Source: Rhodococcus sp. Leaf247 (GTDB lineage: Bacteria > Actinomycetota > Actinomycetes > Mycobacteriales > Mycobacteriaceae). Taken from it: DNA of 64,000 nt. A program made the position numbers and the translations under genes. The notes beneath the pieces were generated by a model, which worked only from the letters and a program-made list of their open reading frames with translations, was not told the origin of the DNA and searched no databases. Below are positions 9,126-18,342 of this stretch, piece by piece (the stretch's first letter is position 1; every line of letters begins with the position of its first letter). The stretch is from positions 812,423-876,422 of the forward strand of contig NZ_LMRP01000002.1 of assembly GCF_001426185.1 (NCBI RefSeq), given 5' to 3'.

Positions 9126-10243
9126 GACGCGAACTCCTTCTGTTCGTGAGATCTGATTCTGCTCAGGACGGCGCCGACATGCCGCGCTTCCTCGATATGC
9201 GGATAGCCGGACAGGATGAATTCGTCGACCCCGGCGTCGCGGTACTCCTCGAGGCGCTCCACGATCTGGTCGTGGCTGCCGACCAGCGCGGTTCCTGCGC
9301 CGCCGCGGACCAGCCCGATGCCTGCCCAGAGATTCGGGGCGACGATCAGAGCGCGGCGATCTCCGCCGTGCAGGGCCGACATGCGACGCTGCCCCTCCGA
9401 CCCCAGTGCCGACAACTGGGCGTGCCGCGTTGCGATCGTCGCGTCGTCCACATCGGCGATCAGCTCCTCGGCGCGGGCCCATGCCTCGTCGGCCGTTTCG
9501 CGGGTGATGACATGGATGCGCAACCCGCCCCGCACCGTTCGCCCCTGCTCCGCGGCGAGCGAGCGTACGCGCGCCAACTTCTCTGCGACGGCGTCGGGCG
9601 GTTCACCCCAGGTCAGGTACACATCCGCGTGCTCGGCCGCGACGCGGAGCGCAGCGTCGGAGGATCCTCCGAAATACACGTCGGGAAGCCGGACGGGTGC
9701 CTGACCTGCGAATCCGCCGCCGTTCGGACGATCCACCGTGAAGTACGTGCCCGACGATGTGACGGGAGCACCGTCACCGACCGCACGCGCGATGCCCAGG
9801 AACTCGTCGGCGCGCGCGTAGCGCTGGTCCTTCGACAGCGTGTCGCCGTAGGCGCGCTGCTCAACGTCGTCACCGCCCACGACGACGTTGAGCAGGACGC
9901 GGCCGCCGGACAACCGATGGAACGTGCTCACCATCTGCGCGGAGGTCACCGGCGACACAGCGCCGGGCCGGAACGCCACCAGGAACTTCAGACGAGTGGT
10001 CGCCGGAATCAGCGCCGCGGTGACCAGCCAGGCGTCCTCGCAGTGCCCGCCCGTCGGAGTGAGCACGGCCTCGAAACCGAGTTCCTCGACGGTCACGGCC
10101 AATTCGGTCAGGTACTCGAGCGTCGCCTCCCGGTGTCCGTCGACAGATCCAGCCGTGGACGCGCCGCCGATCGAGACTCCGTGCGAGCGCGCACCGAGCC
10201 TCTCGTCGTCACCCCCGGTGGGGAGGAACCAGTGGAATCTCAC
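9122..10243 (-). CDS. SsuD-like FMN-dependent alkanesulfonate monooxygenase family protein
   Basis: A 373-residue luciferase-like monooxygenase. The MRFHWFLPTGGDDERLG N-terminus, FLVAFRPGAVSP near residue 90 and GGRVLLNVVVGGDD near residue 113 follow the alkanesulfonate monooxygenase (SsuD) group, which uses FMNH2 and O2 to release sulfite from sulfonates. I chose GTG at 10243, which overlaps the stop of the upstream monooxygenase. No ssuABC transporter or ssuE reductase is in the operon, so uptake and FMNH2 supply must come from elsewhere. Related enzymes act on dimethyl sulfone or other substrates, so the exact reaction is not settled. Confidence 0.85.
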   Translation of the reverse strand: MRFHWFLPTGGDDERLGARSHGVSIGGASTAGSVDGHREATLEYLTELAVTVEELGFEAVLTPTGGHCEDAWLVTAALIPATTRLKFLVAFRPGAVSPVTSAQMVSTFHRLSGGRVLLNVVVGGDDVEQRAYGDTLSKDQRYARADEFLGIARAVGDGAPVTSSGTYFTVDRPNGGGFAGQAPVRLPDVYFGGSSDAALRVAAEHADVYLTWGEPPDAVAEKLARVRSLAAEQGRTVRGGLRIHVITRETADEAWARAEELIADVDDATIATRHAQLSALGSEGQRRMSALHGGDRRALIVAPNLWAGIGLVRGGAGTALVGSHDQIVERLEEYRDAGVDEFILSGYPHIEEARHVGAVLSRIRSHEQKEFAS

Positions 10244-11550
10244 TCGCCGATACGGGGTCGACGCAGTCCGAGGTGCTCCCTCAAGGTCGACCCCTCGTAC
10301 GCGGCCGGGTACGAACCACGTTCCTGCAGCTCGGGAACCAGCTTGTCGACGATGTCGTCGAGCCCGCTCGGCACGAGGTACGGCGTGATGTTGAAGCCGT
10401 CGCTCGCCCCTCCGCGGACCCATCGGGTGAGCTCGTCCGCGACCTGGCTCGGTGTACCCGCGAATCCGGTGCGCGCCGACGTCTCGATGACGACCTGCCG
10501 CAGCGACAGGTTCTTCGCCTCGGCGAGCGACCGCCACTCCCGCACGCGTGCATCCACATCGATGCCGTTGAACGCCGACCCACGAGCACCGACGACGCCA
10601 CTGACGATCGGGTCCTCGGTGGGGAGCGGTCCGTCGGGATCACGATCGGACAGATCGCGCCCCCACACCTGGCCGGCGATCGACAGCGTCGTCGGGCCGG
10701 TGAACTGACCTTCCTTCACCCAGCGCACCTTCTCATCCACGTCCCGCTCGTGGTCCGCGAGGACGATCTGCGTGCCGGGCAGGATCTTGATGTCGTCGTC
10801 CGGTCTCCCCCTGGCCACGAGTCGCGCGCGGATGTCGTTCGCGAAGTCGAGTGCGTCGTCGAAGTGGGTGCCGTGCGCGGAGAAGATGACGTCGGCGTGC
10901 TGGGCGGCGAAGTCGCGGCCGGTGCTCGAGTCCCCCGCCTGGAAGATCACCGGGTGATCCTGCGGACTGCGGGGAATCGGTGCAGCAGAGGCGATGTCGA
11001 ACTGCGACGACTGGATACGCACGGAGTCGGACGTACCTCCTGCGTTCCACAACGCCCTGGCGACGTCGAGGAATTCGCCGGCGCGCACGTACCGGTCCGC
11101 GTGGTCGAGGTAGCCGCCGCGTCGGAAGTTCTCGCCCGTCCACGCGTTGTCCGTCGTCACGACGTTCCAGCCCGCGCGACCGCCGGACAGCACGTCCAGT
11201 CCCGACAGCCGACGCGCGAGGTCCACCGGTTCGTTGTAGGTGGTGTTCTGGGTGGCCACCAGTCCGATGTTCGTGGTGATGCCGGCGAGCGCCGCCAACT
11301 GCGTGATCGCGTCGGGACGACCCGCGATGTCCAGGTCGAGGATCTTGCCGCCCTGCTCTCGCAGCCGCAGCCCTTCACCGAGGAAGAACGCGTCGAACAA
11401 TCCGCGCTCGGCGGTCGTGATGAGCCGACGGAACGTCTCGAAGTCGGTCTGCGAGCCACTGGCCGGGTCCGACCAGATCGTCGTGTGGTTGACGCCCTGG
11501 AAGAAGACACCCAGGTGGACGGTGGCGTCGGGACGGAAGAGAGCGGTCAT
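10240..11550 (-). CDS. NtaA/SnaA/DszA-family FMN-dependent monooxygenase
   Basis: A 436-residue LLM monooxygenase of the NtaA/DszA group. VHLGVFFQGVNHTTIW at residues 11-26, RGLFDAFFLGEGLRLRE near residue 50, TTYNEPVDLARRLSGLD near 104 and GRAGWNVVTTDN near 125 are strong family signatures. Known members oxidise nitrilotriacetate, dibenzothiophene sulfone, dimethyl sulfide or pristinamycin IIB using FMNH2. The substrate here is unknown. It overlaps the genes on both sides by 4 nt and is the second gene of the operon. Confidence 0.9.
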   Translation of the reverse strand: MTALFRPDATVHLGVFFQGVNHTTIWSDPASGSQTDFETFRRLITTAERGLFDAFFLGEGLRLREQGGKILDLDIAGRPDAITQLAALAGITTNIGLVATQNTTYNEPVDLARRLSGLDVLSGGRAGWNVVTTDNAWTGENFRRGGYLDHADRYVRAGEFLDVARALWNAGGTSDSVRIQSSQFDIASAAPIPRSPQDHPVIFQAGDSSTGRDFAAQHADVIFSAHGTHFDDALDFANDIRARLVARGRPDDDIKILPGTQIVLADHERDVDEKVRWVKEGQFTGPTTLSIAGQVWGRDLSDRDPDGPLPTEDPIVSGVVGARGSAFNGIDVDARVREWRSLAEAKNLSLRQVVIETSARTGFAGTPSQVADELTRWVRGGASDGFNITPYLVPSGLDDIVDKLVPELQERGSYPAAYEGSTLREHLGLRRPRIGE

Positions 11551-12446
11551 CGCGCAGCCTCGAATCGGTTGACGGGGCGGGCCAGGCCCAGGGTGGAACG
11601 CAGCGTCGTCGCCGGCACCGGCCGATGGGCCAGCCCTCGCTCGAACAGCTGCGGAAGCAGATAGCGTGCGGCGACCCGGAGTTCGCCGTCGACCGACGCG
11701 GGACGCAACCTGACTCCGCCGACGGCATCGTCAAGGGCGGCGATGCGCTCGACGAGAGCCGCCGCTGCCGCCGGATCACCGGGGGCCTCGACATCGAGAA
11801 CGACGTGCGCCCCGGACACCGCGCGCGCGTCCGCCTCGTTCTCCACGAGGACGACGTCGAGCAGATCGGCGTCGATCTCGCCGAATCGGCCGAACACCAC
11901 CACCTGACCCTGCGGCGGGCGAGGCACGATCGCGGGGCCCTTCACCGAATACTTCTCCCCGACGAAGTCGACGTAGTGCAGCTTCTGCTGGTTCAGGAAC
12001 CGGCCCGTCGGGAGGTCGCGGATCACCGCGTCGTCCTCCCACGAGTCCCACAGTCCGCGCGCCACCGTCACCGAATCACGTTGCTCGCGTGCCAGATCGA
12101 CATCGATCGAGACGACCTCACGGCCCCATGCTGCGGCGACGTCGGGTGTCAGCGATCGGGCAGCCACCCATCCCGCCCGGCCGCGGGATGCATAGTCCAG
12201 CGATGCGAGCTGCGACGACAGGTGGAACGGTTCCGCGTAGGTGGTGCTCGCCGTGGCGACCAGGCCCACCGTGCTGGTGGTCGCGGCGACGAAAGCCGCC
12301 CGCGTGATCGCGTCGACACCACCCGTCGCGAGGTCACCGTCGTCGAACGTGACGTAGCCGAAACCCGCGTTCTCGGCAGCGGACGCCGTGGCGGCCGTGC
12401 CGACCCCGACCCCGATGTCGATGCCGAGTGTCACCGTCGTACTCAT
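11547..12446 (-). CDS. LLM-class flavin-dependent oxidoreductase
   Basis: A 299-residue luciferase-like protein, shorter than the 330-450 usual for the family, starting at ATG 12446 with GGGAG about 8 nt upstream. TVGLVATASTTYAEPFHLSS near residue 65 and RGRAGWVAARSL near residue 92 mirror the equivalent parts of the NtaA-type neighbour. The C-terminal part is reduced and may lack some substrate-pocket helices. It heads the five-gene minus-strand operon and overlaps the next gene by ATGA, so it is probably expressed in step with it. It could be an accessory monooxygenase or a partner subunit. Confidence 0.8.
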   Translation of the reverse strand: MSTTVTLGIDIGVGVGTAATASAAENAGFGYVTFDDGDLATGGVDAITRAAFVAATTSTVGLVATASTTYAEPFHLSSQLASLDYASRGRAGWVAARSLTPDVAAAWGREVVSIDVDLAREQRDSVTVARGLWDSWEDDAVIRDLPTGRFLNQQKLHYVDFVGEKYSVKGPAIVPRPPQGQVVVFGRFGEIDADLLDVVLVENEADARAVSGAHVVLDVEAPGDPAAAAALVERIAALDDAVGGVRLRPASVDGELRVAARYLLPQLFERGLAHRPVPATTLRSTLGLARPVNRFEAAR

Positions 12447-12557
12447 CCTGCACTCCCTCGTGTGTCCCCCGGAACGATCACGGTAGGACCGCGACGGCAG
12501 GCGCACACGAGTTGAAATCGCACAGATGCGAACGGAATGAACCGGGTGTTCGGTGCG

Positions 12558-13760
12558 TTAGAAGCCCACCCCGGCGAAGGGGGCCTGCGGAGTCCGGAAC
12601 AGATCGTCGGCGACCGACGGCTCGCCCTCCGCGAGCCCCGCGGTGACCAGCGCCGCCCACGACGTGCCGCCGAGCAGCACCGATGCCAGGTCGCGGACGT
12701 GCACCGTCAGATCCGGCGCCGCGTCGACCACCCGCACGCCGTCCTGCCCCACGCTGTAGGTCGCCGCGTTCTCCGGCAGGTCCGCGTCGTGCACCCCGAT
12801 GGTGACGCTGGGGCCCGGACCGTACGAGCGGGCGGACAGCGCTGCCGACACGTCGAGGATGCGCAGCCACGTCTCGTCCTCGGTGCGGTTCAGGCGCACC
12901 GACCGGCGGTCGTCCATCAGCATCGGCAGCACCGTGTCCACGGGCAGTTCGGGGAACGTGATGCGGTCGACCAGATCGAGCCGCAGCAGGAACCGGACCA
13001 GATCGGCGAAGACGGCGTCGTTCGGAGCGTGCCAGTCCTCGACGACGACCTGGCGGGCGTCCCCGGACCACCACTGGCGTGGATCCAGCGGGCGGTATCG
13101 GACGTAACCGTCGTCGACGCCGTCGGTGGAGTGCACCCCGATCCACACCGGATCGGTATCGGACCGTGCACGCAGACACGACGCGTTCCACCAGATGGGC
13201 AGCCGGGTGATGGATCCCGGCCGGGCCGACGGATGCGCCCTGACGATGTCGGCTTGCACATCCAGCGCGGTGGCGTTGTCGACGATGCGCACGATGCCGC
13301 TCGATGCGGCGCCGTCCCGTACCGACGCACGAGCGGTGACGACGTCCGCGGACACACTCGACGTAGCGACGCCGTAGCCGTAGCGCCCGTAGATGACGGC
13401 CTCGGACGCGCGAAGTGAGGCGACGACATCGCCGGCTGCGCGCGCGTCCCGTAGTTGCCGACGCAGCAACGCGGAGACGACACCGCGGCGGGTATGGGTC
13501 GGCAGCACCCCGACGTGCGTGACTGCCAGGTGTGGAACGCAGGCACCACCCGGCAAGGTGAGGGTTCCTCGTGCGGAGTCCGTCGTCCCGATCAGCTGTC
13601 CGCCGTCGAAGGCTCCGTACGTCTGCCCCGGCTCGCGCAGACTCTCGATGTCGTCCTCGGTGACGTGCAGGGTCGGCAGTCCCACCATGGCGGCCCGGAA
13701 CACGCGCTGCGACTCCAGCAGGTCCGAGCGCGACTCGAGGATTCGGATGTCGACCATCAC
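12558..13760 (-). CDS. eis: Eis-like GNAT N-acetyltransferase
   Basis: A 400-residue protein with the Eis layout: an N-terminal GNAT domain (about residues 1-150), a second degenerate GNAT-like middle domain and a C-terminal SCP2-like domain ending in residues PFAGVGF, where the free carboxylate is catalytic in Eis enzymes. VGVLPTHTRRGVVSALLRR near residue 82 is the acetyl-CoA-binding loop and YGRYGYGVAT near 125 is also typical. Eis proteins acetylate amines, including aminoglycosides and protein lysines. The start is GTG 13760, overlapping the upstream GNAT stop, or ATG 13757. Substrate and any resistance role are not shown. Confidence 0.8.
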   Translation of the reverse strand: MMVDIRILESRSDLLESQRVFRAAMVGLPTLHVTEDDIESLREPGQTYGAFDGGQLIGTTDSARGTLTLPGGACVPHLAVTHVGVLPTHTRRGVVSALLRRQLRDARAAGDVVASLRASEAVIYGRYGYGVATSSVSADVVTARASVRDGAASSGIVRIVDNATALDVQADIVRAHPSARPGSITRLPIWWNASCLRARSDTDPVWIGVHSTDGVDDGYVRYRPLDPRQWWSGDARQVVVEDWHAPNDAVFADLVRFLLRLDLVDRITFPELPVDTVLPMLMDDRRSVRLNRTEDETWLRILDVSAALSARSYGPGPSVTIGVHDADLPENAATYSVGQDGVRVVDAAPDLTVHVRDLASVLLGGTSWAALVTAGLAEGEPSVADDLFRTPQAPFAGVGF

Positions 13761-14482
13761 GCGACCTCGGCGATCGTCAGCGTGGTCTGTCGGCGCAGCA
13801 CGAAACCGAGCGCGTCGTACAGCGCGATGGCAGTCGTATTACCGGCGCTCGTGTGCAGGAACGGCACGTCCCCGCGCTCCCGGATGCCGTGACCGACCGC
13901 GCGGATCAGCCGCGTCGCCAGCCCGCGACCGCGGTAGGCGGGATCGGTACACACGGCGCTGATCTCGGTCCACCCCGCCGGGTGCATGCGCTCGCCGGCC
14001 ATCGCGATGAGCCGTCCGTCGTCGCGGACCCCCAGGTAGGTCCCCATCTCGATCGTCCGCGTGCGGAACGGACCCGGACGAGTGCGCGCGACGAGGTCCA
14101 GCATCTCGGGCACGTCCGACGCGGTCAGGACGACGGCCTCCGGTTCCGGGGCCACCTCGAGTGCGGTTCCGTCGAACTGCACCAGGGCGATGCGGTCGCG
14201 GACCCTCCACCCGGCGGGCGGGTCGATGGCGTCGCCACGCAGTGCGGCCGACTCACCGGCAGGCAAGAGGTCGGCGAGATCGGACCAGTCGTCGGCATCC
14301 ATGTCGGCAGGGTGCCCGAAGAAACCGGCGACATCCGGGTGATAGCGACCGATTCGGCCCTTCCACTCGGCGAATCGAGCATGCGCTCCCAGCAGGGACG
14401 ATCGGATGGGATCGTCCAGCGGGTGCGTGTCCTGCAGGGTCGGGGTCACCGGGGGTCGTTCGTCACAGTGCACCGGGCCCAC
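13757..14482 (-). CDS. GNAT-family N-acetyltransferase
   Basis: A protein of 241 residues (230 if the internal GTG at 14449 is used). The C-terminal half is a GNAT fold: ISAVCTDPAYRGRGLATRLI near residue 180 contains the acetyl-CoA pyrophosphate loop (RGRGLA), and LHTSAGNTTAIALYDALGF near 210 is the usual terminal strand-helix of FR47-like members. The substrate is unknown. It overlaps the eis-like gene by GTGA, so the two acetyltransferases form an operon. It diverges from the HAD phosphatase gene. Confidence 0.8.
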   Translation of the reverse strand: MGPVHCDERPPVTPTLQDTHPLDDPIRSSLLGAHARFAEWKGRIGRYHPDVAGFFGHPADMDADDWSDLADLLPAGESAALRGDAIDPPAGWRVRDRIALVQFDGTALEVAPEPEAVVLTASDVPEMLDLVARTRPGPFRTRTIEMGTYLGVRDDGRLIAMAGERMHPAGWTEISAVCTDPAYRGRGLATRLIRAVGHGIRERGDVPFLHTSAGNTTAIALYDALGFVLRRQTTLTIAEVA

Positions 14483-14543
14483 TGTAGGTGGACGGGCGCG
14501 CGCTTCTGCGCGTTGTACTCACCGTGATTCGACAGAGAGCAGA

Positions 14544-15383
14544 ATGGAGGCCGTGAGCCCTGAAGTCAGAAAATCGGACGACGACCCCTCGACCACCGGA
14601 ACACCACCGTGGACGTACCTGATGGACATGGACGGCGTCCTGGTGCACGAGGAGCACCTGGTGCCCGGCGCGGACCGGTTCCTGAAAGAGCTCCAGGACA
14701 CGAACACGCCGTTCATCGTCCTCACGAACAACTCGATTCGCACGCGTCGCGACCTGCAGGCACGGCTGCGACGCACGGGCCTCGAGATCCCCGAGGAGTC
14801 GATCTGGACGTCGGCACTGGCCACGGCCACGTTCCTGGGGAATCAACGTCCGAACGGCACCGCGTACGTGGTCGGTGAGTCCGGTCTGACGACGGCTCTG
14901 CACGACATCGGCTACATCATCACCGACATCGATCCCGACTACGTGGTGCTGGGTGAGACGCGCACGTACTCGTTCGAAGCCATCACGACGGCCATCCGAC
15001 TGGTCGAGCGCGGCGCCCGCTTCATCGCGACCAATCCCGACGCGACCGGTCCGTCGCGCGACGGGTCGCTGCCCGCGACCGGCTCCGTCGCCGCCCTGAT
15101 CACCCGCGCCACCGGACGCGAGCCGTACTACGTCGGCAAGCCGAATGCGCTGATGATGCGGTCGGCGCTGCGAGCCATCGGAGCACACTCGGAGAACACG
15201 CTGATGATCGGCGACCGCATGGACACCGACATCGTGTCCGGACTCGAGGCCGGTCTGCAGACCATCCTGGTGCTCACCGGCATCTCGACTCCGGCCAGCG
15301 TGGAGATGTTCCCGTTCCGGCCGACGCGCGTCATCGACTCGGTCGCCGATCTCATCGGGCACACGGCGGACCCCTTCGGATGA
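14544..15383 (+). CDS. HAD-IIA family sugar/nucleotide phosphatase (NagD-like)
   Basis: A 279-residue HAD hydrolase. Motif I is YLMDMDGVLVHEE (nucleophile Asp near residue 28), motif II is VLTNNSIRTRRDL near 58, Lys is in YVGKPNALMM near 200, and motif IV is MIGDRMDTDIVSG near 225. The class IIA cap lies between motifs II and III, as in NagD and p-nitrophenyl phosphatases. It would dephosphorylate small phosphomonoesters in the cytoplasm. ATG 14544 was chosen; GTG 14553 would place the GGAGG too close. The stop overlaps the start of isochorismate synthase (ATGA), so the two are coupled, though no shared pathway is evident. Confidence 0.85.
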   Translation: MEAVSPEVRKSDDDPSTTGTPPWTYLMDMDGVLVHEEHLVPGADRFLKELQDTNTPFIVLTNNSIRTRRDLQARLRRTGLEIPEESIWTSALATATFLGNQRPNGTAYVVGESGLTTALHDIGYIITDIDPDYVVLGETRTYSFEAITTAIRLVERGARFIATNPDATGPSRDGSLPATGSVAALITRATGREPYYVGKPNALMMRSALRAIGAHSENTLMIGDRMDTDIVSGLEAGLQTILVLTGISTPASVEMFPFRPTRVIDSVADLIGHTADPFG

Positions 15384-16459
15384 GGTTCCTGTACTCGCGA
15401 CCCGATCGCAGCGTCGACGCCCGGGGCGTCCTCCAGTCGTTCGACCACATCGACGACGCGCGGGATGCACTGGCCGAGGGCTCGGTCCTGGTGGGCGCCA
15501 TCGGGTTCGACGCGAGCACGCGCTGCGCCCTGGTGGAGCCGAAGGAGTTCCGGCGGTACGACGTGCCGCGGACGCCGGAGCCGGCCACACTTCCGGTCGC
15601 CGTCGTCGCGTCGCAGAATCCGCCGCCGGACAAACATGTTGCTCGCGTACGACGCGCCTTGACCGTGCTTCAGCATCCCGGCTCGGCGCTGCACAAGGTC
15701 GTCCTGGCCCGGTCGATCACCCTCGTCTTCGACTCGCCCTTATCGCCGGTCATGCTGGCGGACAAGCTCATCGAGGACAACCCGATGCACAACGGGTTCG
15801 CCGTCGACCTGACCGCGGCGGGCGGGCCCTACTTCGGCCGACACCTGGTGGGATCGTCGCCGGAGTTGCTGGTGCGGCGCACCGGAACCGAGGTGGTCTG
15901 CCGACCCTTTGCCGGAACCGCTGCGCGTCAGCAGGATCCGGACGCCGACAGGCAGGCGGGGGCCGACCTTCTCGCCAGCGCCAAGAACCTGGCCGAGCAC
16001 CGCTTCGTCGTCGACGCCATCGCCGACGCCTTGGCGCCGCTGTGCTCGGAGGTATCCGTACCCGACGGACCGACGCTGACCAGTACGCCGGCCGTGTGGC
16101 ATCTGGCCACCCCGATCACAGCGACACTGCGCGACTCGTCCACCACCGCACTGGATCTGGCACTCGCGCTGCACCCGACACCCGCCGTGGCCGGCAGTCC
16201 GACGGACCTGGCTCTCCAGACCATCGACATCATCGAATCGGGCCGCAGCCGCGACTTCTATGCCGGCATGGTCGGCTGGTGCGACGCCGACGGTGACGGC
16301 GAGTGGATGGTGGCGATCCGCTGCCTCGACATCGCTGCCGACGGTCTCAGCGGAGTCGCGACGGCCGGAGGCGGCATCGTCGCAGCCTCCGATCCGGACG
16401 CCGAACTCGGAGAGACCACGGCGAAGTTCGCCACGATCCTCTCCGCCTTCGGGCTCTGA
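15380..16459 (+). CDS. entC: Isochorismate synthase
   Basis: A 359-residue chorismate-utilising enzyme of the EntC/DhbC/MenF group. LHKVVLARSI near residue 98 carries the general-base Lys, VGSSPELLVRR near 157 and the IIESGRSRDFYAGMVGW segment near 278 supply Mg-binding glutamates, and CRPFAGTAAR near 175 is typical. It converts chorismate to isochorismate, the precursor of menaquinone and of salicylate or 2,3-dihydroxybenzoate siderophores. No men or siderophore genes are adjacent, so the sequence does not tell which product is served. Similarity to anthranilate synthase is possible, but the overall pattern favours isochorismate synthase. Confidence 0.85.
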   Translation: MRFLYSRPDRSVDARGVLQSFDHIDDARDALAEGSVLVGAIGFDASTRCALVEPKEFRRYDVPRTPEPATLPVAVVASQNPPPDKHVARVRRALTVLQHPGSALHKVVLARSITLVFDSPLSPVMLADKLIEDNPMHNGFAVDLTAAGGPYFGRHLVGSSPELLVRRTGTEVVCRPFAGTAARQQDPDADRQAGADLLASAKNLAEHRFVVDAIADALAPLCSEVSVPDGPTLTSTPAVWHLATPITATLRDSSTTALDLALALHPTPAVAGSPTDLALQTIDIIESGRSRDFYAGMVGWCDADGDGEWMVAIRCLDIAADGLSGVATAGGGIVAASDPDAELGETTAKFATILSAFGL

Positions 16460-16472
16460 CGGCGGACTCCCG

Positions 16473-16898
16473 TCAGTAGCAGGCCCGGCACACGAAGTTC
16501 GGCCAACCGACCGTGCGTACAGTCGTCGCGTACAATGACGCCTGCCCGCGACAAGCCTGGTTGCCCCCGCACGCCCTCAGCATGTCTGTCTCGAATCGAT
16601 TGTTACATGTGAAGAATCCGCCGATACCCTCACCCGCCAGCCGGTATCGATAGCACCTGTCGTGTTGATCACAGGCCGCCTTGAAGCTGACTCCGAAAGC
16701 CGAATCCGGGGACAAAGTACAACCGTTCGGCGCCCAGGCAACTGGCGTTATTACTTCTGGTCGTGGCTGCGCCGAGGCAAACGCAGCCCCACCCAACGAG
16801 ACACCCAGGATCAGCCCCAAAGCAGCAAGCACTACCAGGACTCGCGAGAAAGTTTGATCGAAATGCGCGCGTTCCGATTGCCTGCTCGTCTCGTGCAT
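16473..16898 (-). CDS. Small secreted phospholipase A2-like protein
   Basis: A 141-residue protein with a classic signal peptide: positive N-terminus, hydrophobic core VLVVLAALGLILGVSLGGAA, then AFASAQ giving a likely cleavage before QPRP. The mature part of about 100 residues contains FKAACDQHDRCYR, the prokaryotic/fungal PLA2 motif with the catalytic His-Asp pair, a downstream NNRFETDML helix, and six or more Cys that would form disulfides outside the cell. It would release fatty acids from phospholipids. Base composition is clearly lower in GC than the neighbours, hinting at recent acquisition. ATG at 16898 was chosen over the longer frame since the signal peptide then begins properly. Confidence 0.75.
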   Translation of the reverse strand: MHETSRQSERAHFDQTFSRVLVVLAALGLILGVSLGGAAFASAQPRPEVITPVAWAPNGCTLSPDSAFGVSFKAACDQHDRCYRYRLAGEGIGGFFTCNNRFETDMLRACGGNQACRGQASLYATTVRTVGWPNFVCRACY

Positions 16899-17049
16899 GG
16901 GATCGGCGAGTTTGTCTATATGACTTGAAGTCCCGTGCAACGTAAGCCCCCGTATCCGCGAATGATATCGACCCGAACTCTCGTCGGGATCGGTCTTATC
17001 GCGCAATACGTCGATTGGGTGACAGGACAACCATCCAACTGTCGATCCG

Positions 17050-17084
17050 GTGCGCTGAGCCGCGGATACCGCGGCTCAGCGCAC
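17050..17084 (-). terminator. Perfect 16-bp hairpin downstream of metZ
   Basis: GTGCGCTGAGCCGCGG (17050-17065) pairs perfectly with 17069-17084 around an ATA loop. It lies about 50 nt beyond the metZ stop on the minus strand and about 150 nt upstream of the phospholipase start. There is no T-run, as is common for actinobacterial terminators. It probably ends the rhodanese-metZ transcript and separates it from the PLA2 gene. The rest of 16899-17133 shows no gene. Confidence 0.7.
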
Positions 17085-17133
17085 CCAAGTCGGCCCATCG
17101 AGGTGTCCGGCGGGCGGATTCGATGCACTTGCT

Positions 17134-18342
17134 CTACCGAGCGAGCGCGCCACCGATGTCGCCCAGCAGGTCCTCGAGATCTTCGAGTCCGACGGAGATC
17201 CGTACGACGCCGTCCGTGATCCCTACTGCTGCACGGCCTTCCGGACCCATGGCCCGGTGGGTCGTGGTGGCGGGGTGGGTCGTCATCGACTTCGCGTCGC
17301 CGAGGTTGTTGGAGATGTCGATGACCCGCAGCTTGTTCAGGAAGTCGAAGGCACTGCGCTTTCCGCCCTCGAGCTCGAAGGTCACGACGGTTCCGCCGCC
17401 GCTCATCTGCGACAGCGCCAGTTGGTGCTGCGGATGCGACTCGAGGAACGGGTACTTCACCCAACCCACACCCGACTGCGTCTCGAGGAACTCCGCCACG
17501 GCCTGAGCCGACGCATTCATGTGCCGCACGCGCAACGGCATCGTCTCGAGACCCTTGAGCAACGTCCACGCATTGAACGGACTGAGTGCGGGACCGGTGT
17601 GCCGCATCAGTGTCTGCACCGGCCCGTCGATGTACTCCTTCGATCCCAGGATCGCGCCACCGAGCACGCGTCCCTGCCCGTCGATGTGCTTGGTTCCCGA
17701 GTACACCACCACGTCGGCGCCCAGCTCGAACGACTTCTGCAGCACCGGCGTCGCGAAGACGTTGTCCAGCACCACCTGTGCGCCGGCGGCGTGCGCCATC
17801 TCGGTCACCCGTCGCACGTCCACGAGCGACTGCATCGGGTTGGACGGCGTCTCGAAGAACACCGCGGTCGTGGGCATGGACAGCGCCTGTTCCCACTGGT
17901 CCAGGTCTTCGCCGTCGACGAAGACGGTCTCGATGCCCCAGCGCGGCAGGATCTCGTTGCACACCACGAAGCACGAGCCGAACAGGCTGCGAGCGGCCAC
18001 CAGCCGGTCCCCGGCCTTCAGCAGCGCACCGAGCGCGGTGAAGACGGCGGACATACCGCTCGAGGTACCGAAGGCAGCTTCCGCACCGTCGACCAGACGC
18101 AGCCGTTCCTCGAACATCGACACGGTGGGGTTGCCGTAGCGGGAGTAGACGAAGTGGTCGATGTCGCCGGTGAACGCCTGCTCGGCCGCCTCGGCGCTCT
18201 CGTAGACGAACCCGGAGCTGAGATAGAGCGCCTCGGCGTTCTCCTCGAATCCGGAACGGTTCAGACCTCCTCGGACACCGAGAGTGCCCTGGCCGACGCC
18301 GTCGGGAAGGGGCTTGGAGAATCCGCCGCCGGTGGGAATCAC
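17134..18342 (-). CDS. metZ: O-succinylhomoserine sulfhydrylase
   Basis: A 402-residue PLP enzyme of the Cys/Met metabolism family. FVYSRYGNPTVSMFEERL near residue 66 is the family block contacting PLP phosphate across the dimer, VVYSGTKHIDGQGRVLGG near 208 carries the Schiff-base Lys, and the substrate-binding Arg region follows near the C-terminus (DGVVRISVGLED). It forms homocysteine from an activated homoserine ester and sulfide. GTG 18342 has GGAGG 6 nt upstream and overlaps the rhodanese stop by GTGA. The rhodanese-metZ pairing matches Rv0390-Rv0391 of M. tuberculosis. Confidence 0.92.
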   Translation of the reverse strand: MIPTGGGFSKPLPDGVGQGTLGVRGGLNRSGFEENAEALYLSSGFVYESAEAAEQAFTGDIDHFVYSRYGNPTVSMFEERLRLVDGAEAAFGTSSGMSAVFTALGALLKAGDRLVAARSLFGSCFVVCNEILPRWGIETVFVDGEDLDQWEQALSMPTTAVFFETPSNPMQSLVDVRRVTEMAHAAGAQVVLDNVFATPVLQKSFELGADVVVYSGTKHIDGQGRVLGGAILGSKEYIDGPVQTLMRHTGPALSPFNAWTLLKGLETMPLRVRHMNASAQAVAEFLETQSGVGWVKYPFLESHPQHQLALSQMSGGGTVVTFELEGGKRSAFDFLNKLRVIDISNNLGDAKSMTTHPATTTHRAMGPEGRAAVGITDGVVRISVGLEDLEDLLGDIGGALAR

